A stretch of DNA of 64,000 bases from Dromiciops gliroides (taxonomy: Eukaryota > Chordata > Mammalia > Microbiotheria > Microbiotheriidae), in assembly GCF_019393635.1 (NCBI RefSeq), contig NC_057861.1:81413327-81477326 (forward strand), written 5' to 3'. The position numbers and the translations under genes are program-made. The notes beneath the pieces are model-generated. The model searched no databases and had not been told where the DNA came from. It was given only the letters and a program-made list of their open reading frames with translations. Each line of letters starts with the position of its first letter. Positions within the stretch are counted from its first letter, which is position 1. This document shows positions 41,051 to 51,720 of this stretch, in pieces.

Positions 41051-41588
41051 GTACAAATTCCATATCATGTCATCAGGATGCCATGGTTTCCATTTCCCTC
41101 ACCATCTTGCTCATTATCCTCTGGACAATGTAAAAGTTCTTCCAAAAATGGCAGGGGCAGAGCCAAATTAGTTTCTCTAAATGGAGGCACTATCCCTCAT
41201 CAACCTCAGGGTCCTATAGTCACAAGTCTTGGGTGGCTCTGGCAAAGGTATACTGGTAAATATTTAATCATTGATTCTCTGGGGGGAAAATATGCATGTG
41301 ACTCAATTTTGAATTTGATATACTTTGTTAACATTTACTCCATCACTTTCTTAAGACTAGAAATCAATAAAACAGTAAATCAAGACCTGATTTATAGCAT
41401 TTGTTGAGTTCAGGGGCGTAGATACTCATACTGAAAATTTAACAACTGACTCTCTCAAGCAGGGCTGACCTTAGCATCTCCTTGGCTTGCCTTGATTTTT
41501 CCATGCCCTTGCTGCTCCAATGAACTTCAATAAACATTTATTGTGCATGCAGGATATTGTGATATGTTCTGGGGATACCAAGAGAGGG
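41051..41588. other. Unassigned sequence
   Basis: 41515-41580 has the ancient-repeat opening ('aataaacatttattgtgcat', 'tatgttctggggataccaag'). 41060-41400 is unassigned; a 109-codon frame there has no domain. Confidence 0.4.
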
Positions 41589-41785
41589 CACAGAGAACCT
41601 TGTTTTGCCCCTACATTCCCCTTCTCTCAATCTCTAAGGACAAAGTCAATAGATTTTACTTCCCAAAGACAGAAAAAATTGGATGAAGATGGAGAAAAAT
41701 ACTAGGGAGAGATAGAGAGGACAAATAGGGGCAAATTGAAAGATTGAGAGAAGGGGAATATAGGGGCAAAACAAGGTTCTCTGTG
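41589..41785. repeat. 45-bp inverted repeat
   Basis: Arms 41589-41633 and 41741-41785, one mismatch by eye, 107-bp spacer. The arm contains 'agaaccttgttttgccccta'. Confidence 0.93.
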
Positions 41786-42480
41786 AACACTAGAAGACTC
41801 AGAGAGGCAGAAAGGCAGAGAAATGGGGAGAGCTAAAGGTACTGAAAGGCCAAGGAAAAAGGTGCCTTCTGTGGGTCCTCTGGGGGCCAAGGATAGAGAA
41901 ACACAATTAGAGACAGGAAGAGAAAGAGATGAAGAAAATGAGGGAAGTGAAGATCAACACAGAGCCAAAGACAATGAGCGGCATAAAGAAAAGATGGGAG
42001 GTGGCAATGGACAGACAGACAGAGACAGAAAGACAGAAGCACACAGAAAAACAGACAGATCAATAGAGACAGAGTGACAAAGAGGGAAAGAGACAGAAAC
42101 AAGAGAGAAGACAGATACAATTAAAAAGTCACAGAAAAGTGATATAAAGGTATTGGAAGACTTTGAGAAGGAAGAAATACAGAAAAGTATCGGGAATAAA
42201 GAGGAAAATGGGAAGAAAAACATGTAAATAAGGTCACTAGAACACAGGGAATGTGTTCAGAGACAGGGAGAGTCAGAAAGGAGAGGGGAGCACACTGCTG
42301 TGGCCGGTAGGTGGCGTTCTGGGCTTTGGCAAAGAATATCAATGTTTTGGGACATTCTGTAGTGAGAGGGAAAGAGGAGAGATAGGCAGACATAGAAGCC
42401 CAAAGAGAAAAAGAAGGAGGAAAAGGAAGAGGAAGGAGAGAACAAGAGAGAAAACTATTTGGTTGCACGAGGCTGAGTCC
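41690..42480. repeat. Purine-rich low-complexity tract (GACAGA/GAGAAA)
   Basis: About 800 bp with strong A/G bias on the plus strand, dense in 'gacagacagagacagaaaga' motifs. Frames on both strands through it are composition artefacts (charged on one strand, Ser/Leu/Phe-rich on the other). Confidence 0.8.
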
Positions 42481-42726
42481 CCATAGAGCTGGACCTAAGA
42501 CTGTTTTAGACACAGGCACCTTTGCATTATTTGCACCTCCCATCTCAGATAATACAAGATATCCTTGCCTAGAAGCAGGAGAGTAGACCAGGACTCCTTG
42601 AGAGTACAATGGTTCCCAGGATCATCACAGAAATGTAAAGAAAGGTCAGGAAAGGGGATGCTACTTATGTCATCTACTCTCCTAAGATTGTCACCTCAGG
42701 ACTAAGCTCCCACCCTGGTCATAAGT

Positions 42727-42802
<76 letters not shown>

Positions 42803-42804
42803 TC
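42727..42804. repeat. (CTTT)n microsatellite
   Basis: About 19 pure CTTT units abutting the tail side of the SINE at 42805. Confidence 0.96.
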
Positions 42805-42937
42805 GTGAGGCAATTGGGGTTAAGTGACTTGCCTAGGGTCACACAGCTAGTAAGTGTTAAGTGTCTGAGGCTGTATTTGAACTCAAGTCCTCCTGACTCC
42901 AGGGCCAGTGCTCTATCCACTGAGCCACCCACCCCCC
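42805..42937 (-). mobile_element. Short CORE-SINE
   Basis: 'gtgaggcaattggggttaag', 'gttaagtgtctgaggctgta', head ending 'actgagccacccacccccc' (altered). 'CCAATTGCC / TTAACACT' subfamily. Confidence 0.92.
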
Positions 42938-42939
42938 AT

Positions 42940-43235
42940 TTTAAAATTAAATTTTCTTTTATTTTTAGTTTAAAATATTTCCTTCCTATTTCTCCTCCCC
43001 CCCACCCACTGAGAAGGCAAGAAAAACAAATTCCATTGCAAACATATATAGTCATGCAAAACAAATTTCTGCATTAGCCATAATCCACCACCTCCTCCTC
43101 CCCTCTCCCCCCAAAAGAAAAGAAAATATGCTTCAGTCTTCTCTTGGAGCCCATCAGCGATTCATCTGGAGGTGGGTGGTGTGTTCCATCATGAGTCCTT
43201 TGCAATTGTGCTTGGTCATTATGCTCATCAGTAAG
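42940..43235 (-). mobile_element. L1 LINE 3' end
   Basis: 'tagtcatgcaaaacaaattt', 'gcttcagtcttctcttggag', 'atcatgagtcctttgcaatt gtgcttgg'. Same L1 3' end family. Confidence 0.75.
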
Positions 43236-43239
43236 TCTT

Positions 43240-43850
43240 TCAAAGACACCGACTGAGTCTTAACAAAGATCAATGTCTGACCCCTCAGCCTGGCAGCAGA
43301 CTGAATCTTGGCACTAGTGATATCCTCTCCTCAGCTGCCAGAATAATTTTCTTAAAGCATAAAGTCGACTATTTTACCCCATTACTCACTATACTGCAGT
43401 GGCTCCCTATTACCTCCTGAATCAAAGATAACCCCCACTGTTTGGCATTTAAAAGCCTTTACAAACCTGTCCCCTTTCTACCTCTCCGGTCTTCTTATCT
43501 TTTACTCCCCTCCAAGTGCCCTATCATCTCAATGCACTGGCTAATTTGCTGTGCCTCAGAGCATGAGTTTCCATCCCATGACTCCATGCCTTTGCCCTTA
43601 TTACTCCCCATGTCCTCTTATCTCCACCTCTTACTTTCTCTGGTTTCTTTCAAGACACAGTTCAAATGCTTTCTTCTGCAGGTGATTTTTTCATATCCTT
43701 TGATTTGTGAATGCCTTCTCTAAGGATACTTTGAATCTACTTTCTCTATAACAGCAGGGGTTGTTTGGCCCTTTTTTGTATGTCCAGACTTTAGCACAGT
43801 TGCCCAGCACTTCACAATATATGCTTGTTAATTGCCTGACTGATTGATGT
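43240..43850 (+). mobile_element. L2 LINE 3' end
   Basis: 'actgcagtggctccctatta cctcc', 'ggcatttaaaagcctttaca', 'cccctccaagtgccctatca', 'gactccatgcctttgccctt', 'gacacagttcaaatgctttc'. One of the better preserved L2 3' ends here; not coding. Confidence 0.85.
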
Positions 43851-43989
43851 ATTTAACCAAGAGCCTGGAGAAACCAATAACACTGATTTAGTAAGCACTT
43901 ACTCCTGTGGGCTCTGGAGAGATATAAAGTTAGATAAGACAAAGTAATTGACCTCATGGAATAGTCATATGTACAAAATCGGTGATACA

Positions 43990-44625
43990 CAATTTGATGA
44001 GAATAATAGCTAATATTTATGTATCATTTTAAGGTTTGCAAAGAGCTTTAATAATAGTTATGATGACAATAATAGCTAGCATTTATATGGCACTTTAAAT
44101 TTTTTAAAGTATTTTTATAAACAACTTATTTTATCCTTGAAACAACCTTGGGAGGTGGGTATTATTTCAAAAAACTGGGGCAGAGATTAAGTGACTTACT
44201 TTGTTGTTGTTGTTGTTGCCATTCATTCTCAAAGAGGACCAATGACATCATGAATATGATGTCTTGACTTGTTCATAAATTGGGTTTGAGTGAGGCAGAG
44301 CTACACAAAGTCATCAGCCTCACTCTCCCCTCCAAAATCATCAAAGTCCAGTGGCAAGACAAAGGTCAAGAGGACTAGTGATGCCCCAGGATGCAGTGGG
44401 TGACCTTGGTCTTTCTAAATAAAGGTCTTTCCCAGGTCTCAGTTTGTCTGAGGTCATGCCCATTGAACGACTAAGCGCTAGGTAAGAGTTGAGACAAAAT
44501 ATGATTCAATTTCCCATCACAAAGGTGCTAGTTACACAGCTAGCAAGGGTCTGAGGGCAGATTTCAACTCAGGTCTTCCTCATGTCAGGTCCAAGACTTT
44601 CTCCACTGTGCCATACAAACTTTTT
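43990..44625 (-). mobile_element. MIR, split by an RTE-like element
   Basis: Left half 'aatagctagcatttatatgg', 'aaacaaccttgggaggtggg', 'cagagattaagtgactta' stops at 44198. Right half resumes at about 44525 with 'agttacacagctagcaaggg' and 'ctccactgtgccata'. 43990-44050 is a second short MIR piece. Confidence 0.8.
44199..44524 (-). mobile_element. RTE-related SINE (long WALLSI-like tail)
   Basis: (GTT)n then 'ctcaaagaggaccaatgaca', 'gaggcagagctacacaaagt', 'tccagtggcaagacaaaggt' as in the composite SINEs, then an extra segment not in the 16239 copy: 'gtgggtgaccttggtctttc', 'tttcccaggtctcagtttgt', 'attgaacgactaagcgctag'. No CORE head of its own visible. Confidence 0.75.
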
Positions 44626-44629
44626 CTCT

Positions 44630-44815
44630 TTTGTTCCTTCCAATAACACTGTGATATAAGTAGTATTATAATCCCCATTTTGCTGGTGCAGACAGAGGGC
44701 AGAGATTAAGTGACCTGCTCATAGTCACCTATCTAGTATCAAAACAGTATTGAACTCAGTCCTTCCTGTCTCCAAGTCCTGCATACTATCCAATATACTG
44801 TTTAGCTGTCTCTTA
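44630..44815 (-). mobile_element. MIR fragment
   Basis: 'gtattataatccccattttg', 'agattaagtgacctgctcat', 'tgaactcagtccttcctgtc'. Confidence 0.75.
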
Positions 44816-45020
44816 ATATGCTAAGTTTATTAAAGAGTAAATAAGGTACCATGGATGGTCCAATGGGGTTATTGGCGTCCAAGACGACCAGGGAAGACTT
44901 CCTGGAGAAAGTTGCATTTCAGCTGGGCCTTAGCAGATAGGTAGGAATTCAACAGAAAAAAAAGAGGGAGGGTATCCCAGATGTAAGACCAACATTAGCA
45001 AAGGCACAAAAATGGGAGAG

Positions 45021-46934
45021 TTCAAGACAAGCAAATTTTTTATCTCCCATATGATGAAACATTCTCTCCCTATTTCTATTCCTCTGGCCTCTCTTTGTAA
45101 TAGAAATCCCACTTATTAGTGCTTAATTTCTTGGGGTTCAGCATAACCTCCTCTAGGTTCCAGTGCATAGTAGTCGGGACAATAAACAATCTAGTTTGCC
45201 GGGAGCATAGAATGTCTAGAAAAGAAAATAATTCATTATAACAGGCATGCCCTGGGCAGGGAAAGTGTCTGTCAGCCCTGACTACAAAGGGTTTCCATGT
45301 TAGAGGTAAAAGCTAAAGGGTGGATATTTTAAAGGAGGGGGTTGACGGAAAATAAGGGGAGAAAACGACACGATGGTACTTGGCTGAAATTCTTCCCCCC
45401 AAAACTGCTTGGAGGGGACTGAGACCTAGGCTTCTTTATGCTGCTGGAGATTCCTTCTCTTCACATTTAAGGGTGTAAAGAAGGGTAGAGACATCCCCAG
45501 ATCTAAATGAATACATTGATATTCAAGATGAGAGTTGGAGATGAGATTATTTGGATGACAGATTAAGCCCAATCCAGTCTGCCAGGTGAGATCCTCGCTG
45601 CTCGAGCTATACCACTTTTCGGGAGGATAATCAGATATAGCATCCCTGAGATTCCAACATCACCTCTTTTGGCCAGACACTGCTGTTTTAGGAGGTTCTG
45701 CTATGACTTTAAAGACCCAAAAGGAAGATGTCTATTAGCTCCCCATAGGAATGGCTATGGTTTGAGGCTAGCCTGGAGACAAAGTGTGTGTGGGGGTGTT
45801 GTTTGATCTAGGAAGGAGTCATGGATTCCCAGGTCATACTGGGCATTTAGACACTATCTCGTTATCACATTTGGTTTTGTTCTTTTGTAATGTTAGGATT
45901 AAAGAACTATATATCATATGCTATGAATATTGGCCCCATTTGAAAGGAAGTGGAAATAGGAATAAAGGCAGAGCTTCCTAGTGGCATGAGAACTAAACCA
46001 AAAGAAATCTCATTGGATAAATTCCATAACACCAAAACCTCTTGCTAACCAAATTTTAGTATTACCACCTGCAAAAATGGAGTGGCAAGGGAAATGAGGT
46101 AGTCAGCTCTCTGAAAGCTAGTAAGGAGATAGCTAAAAACAAACAAACTGAAAAAGTCGTATAGTTCAGATCCGATTTTAGATCCTGCATTAGAACTTTG
46201 TGCACTGATTGCTCTGGTATTGCAATGACAGCTAATGTGGAATAGAGAGAATGGAGGATCATAACAAATGCTTAATGCACCAATAAATATTTTAGCTGGT
46301 GAAAGACCTTTTCTTCTTCTCTTTCAAAATCTAATAAATGACAGCACTTCATGAAAGTACCTTCAAGTACCCACTGGTGTTGAGTGGAAAATATAACCAC
46401 AGGTAAGTATGGGGTGGACAGTATTTGCTCCTTATTGTGCAACAGGATGAGGTAAATGGTTATCAGTGCCCCAAAATGTTTAAAATAATATTAGATAAGG
46501 TTTGAAATATGTGTAAGACAACTTGGGAAATATGGCAGATGTGAGGTTTGTGTCCAAAACTCCAAGCTTCCTCACCTAAGATTCTATTTCCTCTCCTAGT
46601 GACCTATCTATCTATAAATTATGCCTGTATATCTATCACAATCTAAACTTTAGTGACTTAGTGTTGTTAGGGAAGGAAGGGATAAGACAAATCCATTCCT
46701 GCTTGGGTGTCAGTCACAGAGAAGTGCTGACTGTGTCCGTGCACATTCCCATGTGCCATTTTATATCAAAAGCTTGGAAGGATTCATTCACAAGTCCAAG
46801 AACTAAAACACTAAGGTGAAATTTGGGACACCATGTCCAATTGAAATTGGGGTAGGTAGAAACATTTTACAAATGGGGAAGCCCCTCATATCCCATCCAA
46901 CAGGCAAATATCAAATCTACCTACAAATATATTG
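45021..46934. other. Longest stretch without a recognised repeat
   Basis: About 1.9 kb in which I name no repeat and see no gene. Noted motifs: ATAAACAA (forkhead-like, 45182-45189), 'ggcatgccc' (p53 half-site-like, about 45245), GATA in 'aatcagatatag' (45630-45640), and 'tgcatatcat'-free AT-rich parts. 46590-46640 holds short CTAT repeats. Confidence 0.5.
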
Positions 46935-47130
46935 TTCTTTGGTTGTTTCAGTCAAGTCTGACTCTTTGTTACTCCATTTGGGGTTTTCTTGGCAAAGATA
47001 CTAGAGTGTTTTACCATTTCCTTCTCCAGCTCATTTTACTGATGAGGAAACTGAGGCAAAGAGGATTAAGTGACTTGCCCAGGATCACACATCTAGTAAG
47101 TGTCCAAGGCCCTAATCATGTTCCCTAAAC
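46935..47130 (-). mobile_element. CORE-SINE with RTE/Bov-B-like tail (Mar1-like)
   Basis: 'agtctgactctttgttactc', 'ttggggttttcttggcaaag', 'ttaccatttccttctccagc', 'gaggaaactgaggcaaagag', 'cacacatctagtaagtgtcc'. Head truncated. Confidence 0.87.
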
Positions 47131-47280
47131 ATGGAATTACTTGAATATTTAGTATTTAGTGTCTAGTACTGAATACTTTCAATCAGACTTGGATGAAGAC
47201 ATATCAAATTTGAAGATAAAACAAATTTGGGAGGGATGGCTAACATTTTGAATAGAACTGGGTTTCAAAAATATCGGGGT

Positions 47281-47430
47281 AGGGGCAGCTAGATGGCGCA
47301 GTGGATAGAGCACCGGCCCTGGAGTCAGGAGTACCTGAGTTCAAATCTGGCCTCAGACACTTAACACTTACTAGCTGTGTGACCCTGGGCAAGTCACTTA
47401 ACCCCAATTGCCTCACTAAAAAAAAAAAAA
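47281..47430 (+). mobile_element. Short CORE-SINE
   Basis: Perfect target duplication AAAAATATCGGGGT (47267-47280 and 47426-47439). 'GAGTCAGGAGTACC', 'TTAACACT', 'CCCCAATTGCCTCAC' diagnostic set of the second subfamily, in sense orientation. Confidence 0.97.
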
Positions 47431-47495
47431 TATCGGGGTCAAATCTAATAAGATGAAATTTAAAAGGAATAAATGTAAAATCCTAACCTTGGGTT

Positions 47496-48256
47496 TGAGA
47501 CTTTTTATATAGCTGGCTGGCTATCTGACCGCTTCTAGCTCTCTGCCTATGTGTAGACTATTAGCTGCCTAAACCAGTCTGTAAGGGCTGTTTAAAAATC
47601 CCCCAACTGCTTCTCCCAGACTGATAAGAAAACGCCTCTTTTCAATTAAAGCAAATACCAGGTTTTATTGATATGGAACAAACTTAGAAATAAGGATAAA
47701 GCAAGTAAAATATATGACCTGACTGTGTTTAACTTTCTCCCTGCTGCTGTGAAATCTCCTCCCTCTCTGTGGGTGTGTCTCTCTACCATCACTCGCCTTG
47801 CATTCACTGCTGCTCCCCTCTTAGCCGAAGGCCGTCCTCATTCAATTCACTGGAAACCCCATCTTCTTTTCTCATCAGCAGCCTCTTTCCTTCTCAGCTC
47901 CCCTTCTTCTTTCTCAGTCCTCTCTCTCCTTCTCTGTCAGCCACTCCCCTTTCTCTGTAGCGTCCCCCTTTTATTAACTTTCTCTCTCACCTGAAACTCT
48001 GGCTGAGCCGCCCACTCACACCAAGCTAATTCGTTGGCCCCTCCCGGGCTGTGCCTGAGGCCAGCACGGAGCACGAGACCTCCCATGTGCTATGCCTGGA
48101 GCCAGGGGCTGGGTGGAGGAAGCTGGCACATGCCTGAGGCTTCCTGTGCGTATCCCTGTTGAGCGGGGCATCAGCACCCGAGGCCTCTGGGGCCCTGGGG
48201 GCCCTGGGGCAGTGGGACCCATTTGGGGTTCCTGAGGGTAATTTTAGCCTCCTACA
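47496..48256 (-). mobile_element. Solo retroviral LTR, 761 bp
   Basis: On the minus strand it runs TGTAGG...AGTCTCA, with 4-bp duplication GGTT on both sides (47492-47495; 48257-48260). Removing it rejoins CR1/L3 text that is intact in the copy at 21.75 kb. Minus-strand TATA-like TTAATAAAAG (47966-47977), polyadenylation signal AATAAA (47664-47669), GC-rich U3 (48005-48240). No internal retroviral sequence. The 4-bp duplication suits gamma-type retroviruses. Confidence 0.92.
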
Positions 48257-48329
48257 GGTTCAAAAAATCAACTCCCTCAGTATAGAATAGGGGAGGCACC
48301 ACTGTGACAGTGTGCGAGAAAAGGATCAA

Positions 48330-48740
48330 AGGGTAGAGCAGTGGATAGAGTTCTGGACCTGGTATTAGGAAGATATGAATTGAATCCAGTCTCAGACACC
48401 CTCTCTCTGCGTCAGTTTTTTTTTTTTTTGACAGGGCAATGGGGGTTAAGTGACTTGCCCAGGGTCACACAGCTAGTAAGTGTCAAGTGTCTGAGGCCGG
48501 ATTTGAACTCAGGTACTCCTGAATCCAGGGCCGGTGCTTTATCCACTGCGCCACCTAGCCACCCCCACTGCCTCAGTTTTTTAAAATGATAAAATGGTAA
48601 TAATAATCGACCCTACTTCCCAGGGTTGTTGTAAAAATCTAATGAAACATGTATAAAGTACTTCATAAGATTTAAAACATTATTATTATTACTAATATTG
48701 CTATTGTTATTATAACAATGATTATTACCATTAGTAATTA
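48330..48740 (+). mobile_element. MIR/Ther-1-type CORE-SINE, split by a short SINE
   Basis: 'gtagagcagtggatagagtt', 'tgaatccagtctcagacacc', then after the SINE 'ataaaatggtaataataatc', 'cccagggttgttgtaaaaat', '(ATT)n' tail. Confidence 0.87.
48422..48567 (-). mobile_element. Short CORE-SINE
   Basis: Target duplication CTGCGTCAGTTTTTT (48407-48421) versus CTGCCTCAGTTTTTT (48568-48582). 'gggcaatgggggttaagtga'; head 'gcgccacctagccaccccc'. Confidence 0.94.
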
Positions 48741-49144
48741 GCTATAATTAGTAATGAATTATAAATGCATTATAAAGGCAAAAATGTGACTTGATAGCCA
48801 AAAAGAGTAATGAAGTCTTAGGCTATATGGAAGAAGAAGCTTAGGACACAGAAAGTACACAGCATCCTGACGTCCTGTGCTTTCATCAGGCCAATCTGGA
48901 GTGTTATGTCTGGTGTGGGATATACCACATTTTAATACATGCTGTGCCAAGTTGGCGACCATCCGGGAAGGGAGTCAGGATGCTAAGCAGACTGGAGACA
49001 ACAAAATATGAGAATTGGTTGAAAAAACTGGGGTTGTTTAGACTGGGAGGGGAGGGGGACACAATTGCTGTCTTCAAATATCTGGAGGGCTGTCATGTCA
49101 AAAAGAGACTGAACTTCTTCTGTTTGGCTCTAAGAGACAGAACA

Positions 49145-49315
49145 TAAGAAATATAAATAACTATATAATATATAGTTATAGAATAAATATTATAACATGT
49201 GGGATATATTTATATAATATACATGAGTAAATATATAATATATGTACATAGTAAATCCATTATAATATATAGGGTATATTTATATAATAAATATAAATAA
49301 AGAGATAGATGAGGG
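49145..49315. repeat. AT-rich simple sequence (ATATAATATA)
   Basis: Irregular ATATAATA/TATTTATATAATA repetition between CR1 pieces. Confidence 0.8.
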
Positions 49316-49372
49316 AAAGTGAAGAAAGAATACATTTTATCTGGATATAAGGATGTCTATTGACAACTATAG

Positions 49373-49554
49373 TGGGGGGAAGCTAGGTGGTGCAGTGGAC
49401 AAAGCACCGGCCCTGGATTCAGGAGGACCTGAGTGCAAATTTGGCCTCAGACACTTGACACTTACTAGCTGCGTGACCTTGGGCAAGTCACTTAATCTTC
49501 ATTGCCCCACCAAACAACAACAACAACAAAAAACCAAACAACCAAACAACCAAA
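49373..49554 (+). mobile_element. Short CORE-SINE with (CAA)n tail
   Basis: Perfect target duplication ACAACTATAG (49363-49372 and 49555-49564). 'gaagctaggtggtgcagtgg', 'GATTCAGGAGGACC', 'CATTGCCCC' type; tail of CAACAA and AACC units. Confidence 0.95.
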
Positions 49555-49679
49555 ACAACTATAGCTGTCTGACTCTGGAATTGGCTGCCTCAGGAGGTGA
49601 CGGAATCATTGTCAATGCAGGTCTTCATTCAAAGGTTGGATGACTTGGATGACCCTTTGGGGGAGGTGTTGCAAAGGGG

Positions 49680-49735
<56 letters not shown>

Positions 49736-49874
49736 CTCGGTGAGGCAATTGGGGTTAAGTGACTTGCCCAGGGTCACACAGCTAGTAAGTGTTAAGTGTC
49801 TGAGGCCAGATTTGAACTCAGGTCCTCCTGACTCCAGGGCCGGAGCTCTATCCACTGCACCATCTAGCTGCTCC
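49680..49874 (-). mobile_element. Short CORE-SINE with (TC)n tail
   Basis: (TC)n at 49682-49731, then 'ggtgaggcaattggggttaa ... ccatctagctgctcc'. Target duplication GCAAAGGGGATTCTC (49671-49685) versus GCAGAGAGGATTCTC (49875-49889) encloses the microsatellite. Confidence 0.93.
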
Positions 49875-50189
49875 GCAGAGAGGATTCTCAATGAGGTATG
49901 AGTGGGACTCAGTAGAGGTCTTTGAATTTTCCAGATCTAATATTTGATGCTACTGTGAAGATAGAGGCCTTCTACTTTGATTTTAAGTCTGGGCTTAGTA
50001 CTCCATCTCTGGGGCCTAGACCCTAGAGCTTTAATGGAAGGCAGGCTGGACTTGGGGTCAACAAGCCAATTTAAGTCTTGGCTCTGCTGATTACGAATTG
50101 AATGATCCTGGGTAAGTCACTTACTTTCTGTGGACACACATGGAATAGAGATTTTGGTGAACTTATCAGCTCCTACGAGTTAAAGTTTC

Positions 50190-51180
50190 ATTTCTATGCA
50201 GGATTTTCCTCAAACGTTTAGCTATCCAGTCCATCTCTCTCCTGAGTCCCAGGCTCACATGACCAACCATCTGTTAGACATTTTGAACTGGCTGTTCATA
50301 GGCATTGCCAACTAAACATGTTCAAAACAGACTTCATTTTTCTTTACAAACCTGCCCCTCTTCCAATTTCCCTGTGTCTGTCAAGACTACCACTATTCAT
50401 CTAGGTCTTCAACTTCCGTGGAAGGGGAGGGTCATATTCAATTCTCTCTCATATTCACTTCCAATTGGCTACTAATACTTGTCAATTCCACATCCAAAAG
50501 AGATTATGCATCTGTCCCTTCTCCCCACTTACATCATTGCCCCTCCTCATCCAGACCCTTCTCCTCACAAGTCTGGACTATTTCTATGGTTTCTTGATTG
50601 GTCTGTCAGATTCAAACCTCTCCCCACTTCCTTCCATGGAACCTTCATACTTCAGAATCATATATCAGTGATTTCACTCCCCTCATCAATAAGCTCCAGT
50701 GTCCATCTCTTGCCTCTAGAGACTCCTTCATTCAGCTTACTTATTTGTTTGTTTGTTTGTTCAGCTCAGCCTTTAAACCCCTTCACAATCTAATTCCAGT
50801 CTACCTTTCCAGGCAGTCACACATTACTCTCCTTCATTCACTTTTCATTCCAACAAAACTGGTCTATTTGCTGTTCCCATGAAGTGACAATCCATTTCTT
50901 GTCTCCATGACTTTGGACAGCCTCGCCCCCATGTTTGGAATGCATTCTCTCTTCACTGTTGCTTCCTGGAAAGCTGAGTTTCCTTCATAGTTTAGCTCAC
51001 ATGCTACAGGGAACCTGTCCTGACCCCCCAAGGTGCCAGTGCCCCCACCCCAAAAAGACTTTATTTATATTTTTTATTTAATTTCCTAGATATCAATTCC
51101 CCCTCTCCCTTGGAGCATAAGATACTTGGGAGAAGGCTTGCTTTATTTTGTTTTTGTAACTTCAGTTCCTAGCAGAACAT
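50190..51180 (+). mobile_element. L2 LINE 3' region, about 1 kb
   Basis: 'gaccaaccatctgttagaca', 'gttcaaaacagacttcattt', 'attaagctccagtgtcc'-like, 'gtttagctcacatgctacag', 'aacctgtcctgacccc', terminal 'agatacttgggagaaggctt'. Longest L2 here; frames are broken. 49961-50185 before it holds MIR-like words only. Confidence 0.8.
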
Positions 51181-51188
51181 AATTGAGA

Positions 51189-51475
51189 CACATATATAAA
51201 TATACATGTATATGTGTATGTATATATACATATACACATATATAGACACACGTATATGTGTTCCATATCCATATCTATATACGTATCTGTATCGCTATCC
51301 CTATCCCTATCCCTATCCCTATCCGTATCCCTATGCCTATGCCTATTCCTATCTCTATCTCTATCTCTATCTCTATCTCTATCTCTATCTCTATCTCTAT
51401 CTCTATCTCTATCTCTATCTTTATCTCTATCTCTATCTCTATCTTTCTATCTTTATGTCTCTCTCTCTCTCTCCA
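51189..51475. repeat. (TA/CA)n then hexanucleotide (CTATCC)n-(CTATCT)n
   Basis: 51189-51265: TA/CA/TATG mixture. 51268-51458: six-base units grading from CTATCC through CTATGC and CTATTC to about 17 CTATCT copies. 51459-51475: CT-rich end. Confidence 0.95.
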
Positions 51476-51499
51476 TGTCTCTATATATGGAACTAAAGT

Positions 51500-51720
51500 T
51501 ATAGTCATGAAGATATGGGTTTGAATCCTGCCTCAGGTACTTATTCATTTTGTGACCCCGGGCAAGTCATATAACCTAAGACTCAATTTCCTCATCTATA
51601 AAATGGGCATAATAACAGCACCTACCTCACAGGGTTGTTGTGTAGATCATATTAGGTATTTAAAATAAAGCCCTTTACACACCTTGAAACATTAAAGAAT
51701 TGTGAGCTCACCTTATTGTC
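51500..51720 (+). mobile_element. MIR/Ther-1-type CORE-SINE
   Basis: 'gggtttgaatcctgcctcag', 'cccgggcaagtcatataacc', 'actcaatttcctcatctata', 'acagcacctacctcacaggg'. Confidence 0.87.

Larger units (their letters stand above)
43855..45020 (+). mobile_element. Ancient dispersed repeat, opened by later insertions
   Basis: Start at 43870-43985 ('gatttagtaagcacttactc', 'gataagacaaagtaattgac'). Distal part at 44820-45020 ('agacttcctggagaaagttg', 'catttcagctgggccttagc', 'gggagggtatcccagatgta'). MIRs and a composite repeat lie between; whether both ends are one copy is inference. Confidence 0.5.
47150..49960 (+). mobile_element. One CR1/L3 LINE copy broken by five insertions
   Basis: Collinear pieces: 47150-47280 ('atcaaatttgaagataaaac'), 47440-47495 ('aaatttaaaaggaataaatg'), 48257-48330 ('caaaaaatcaactccctcag'), 48780-49145 ('taatgaagtcttaggctata', 'ctgtcttcaaatatctggag'), 49565-49680 ('ggaattggctgcctcaggag'), 49890-49960. 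Separators: three SINEs, a solo LTR, and a SINE with (TC)n. Confidence 0.85.

Noticed and set aside
41823-42609. Charged plus-strand frame and a 162-codon minus-strand frame
   Set aside because: Purine-rich low complexity, no domain, and both strands open together.
42121-42609. Possible membrane protein suggested by Leu/Phe/Ser-rich translation
   Set aside because: Hydrophobicity comes from polypyrimidine on the minus strand and has no family match that I recognise.
48016-48222. GC-rich block considered as a CpG island or promoter of a host gene
   Set aside because: It is the U3 part of the solo LTR bounded by GGTT duplications.
51268-51458. Telomere-like or CRISPR-like array
   Set aside because: Six-base units with no spacers and not TTAGGG; an ordinary microsatellite.
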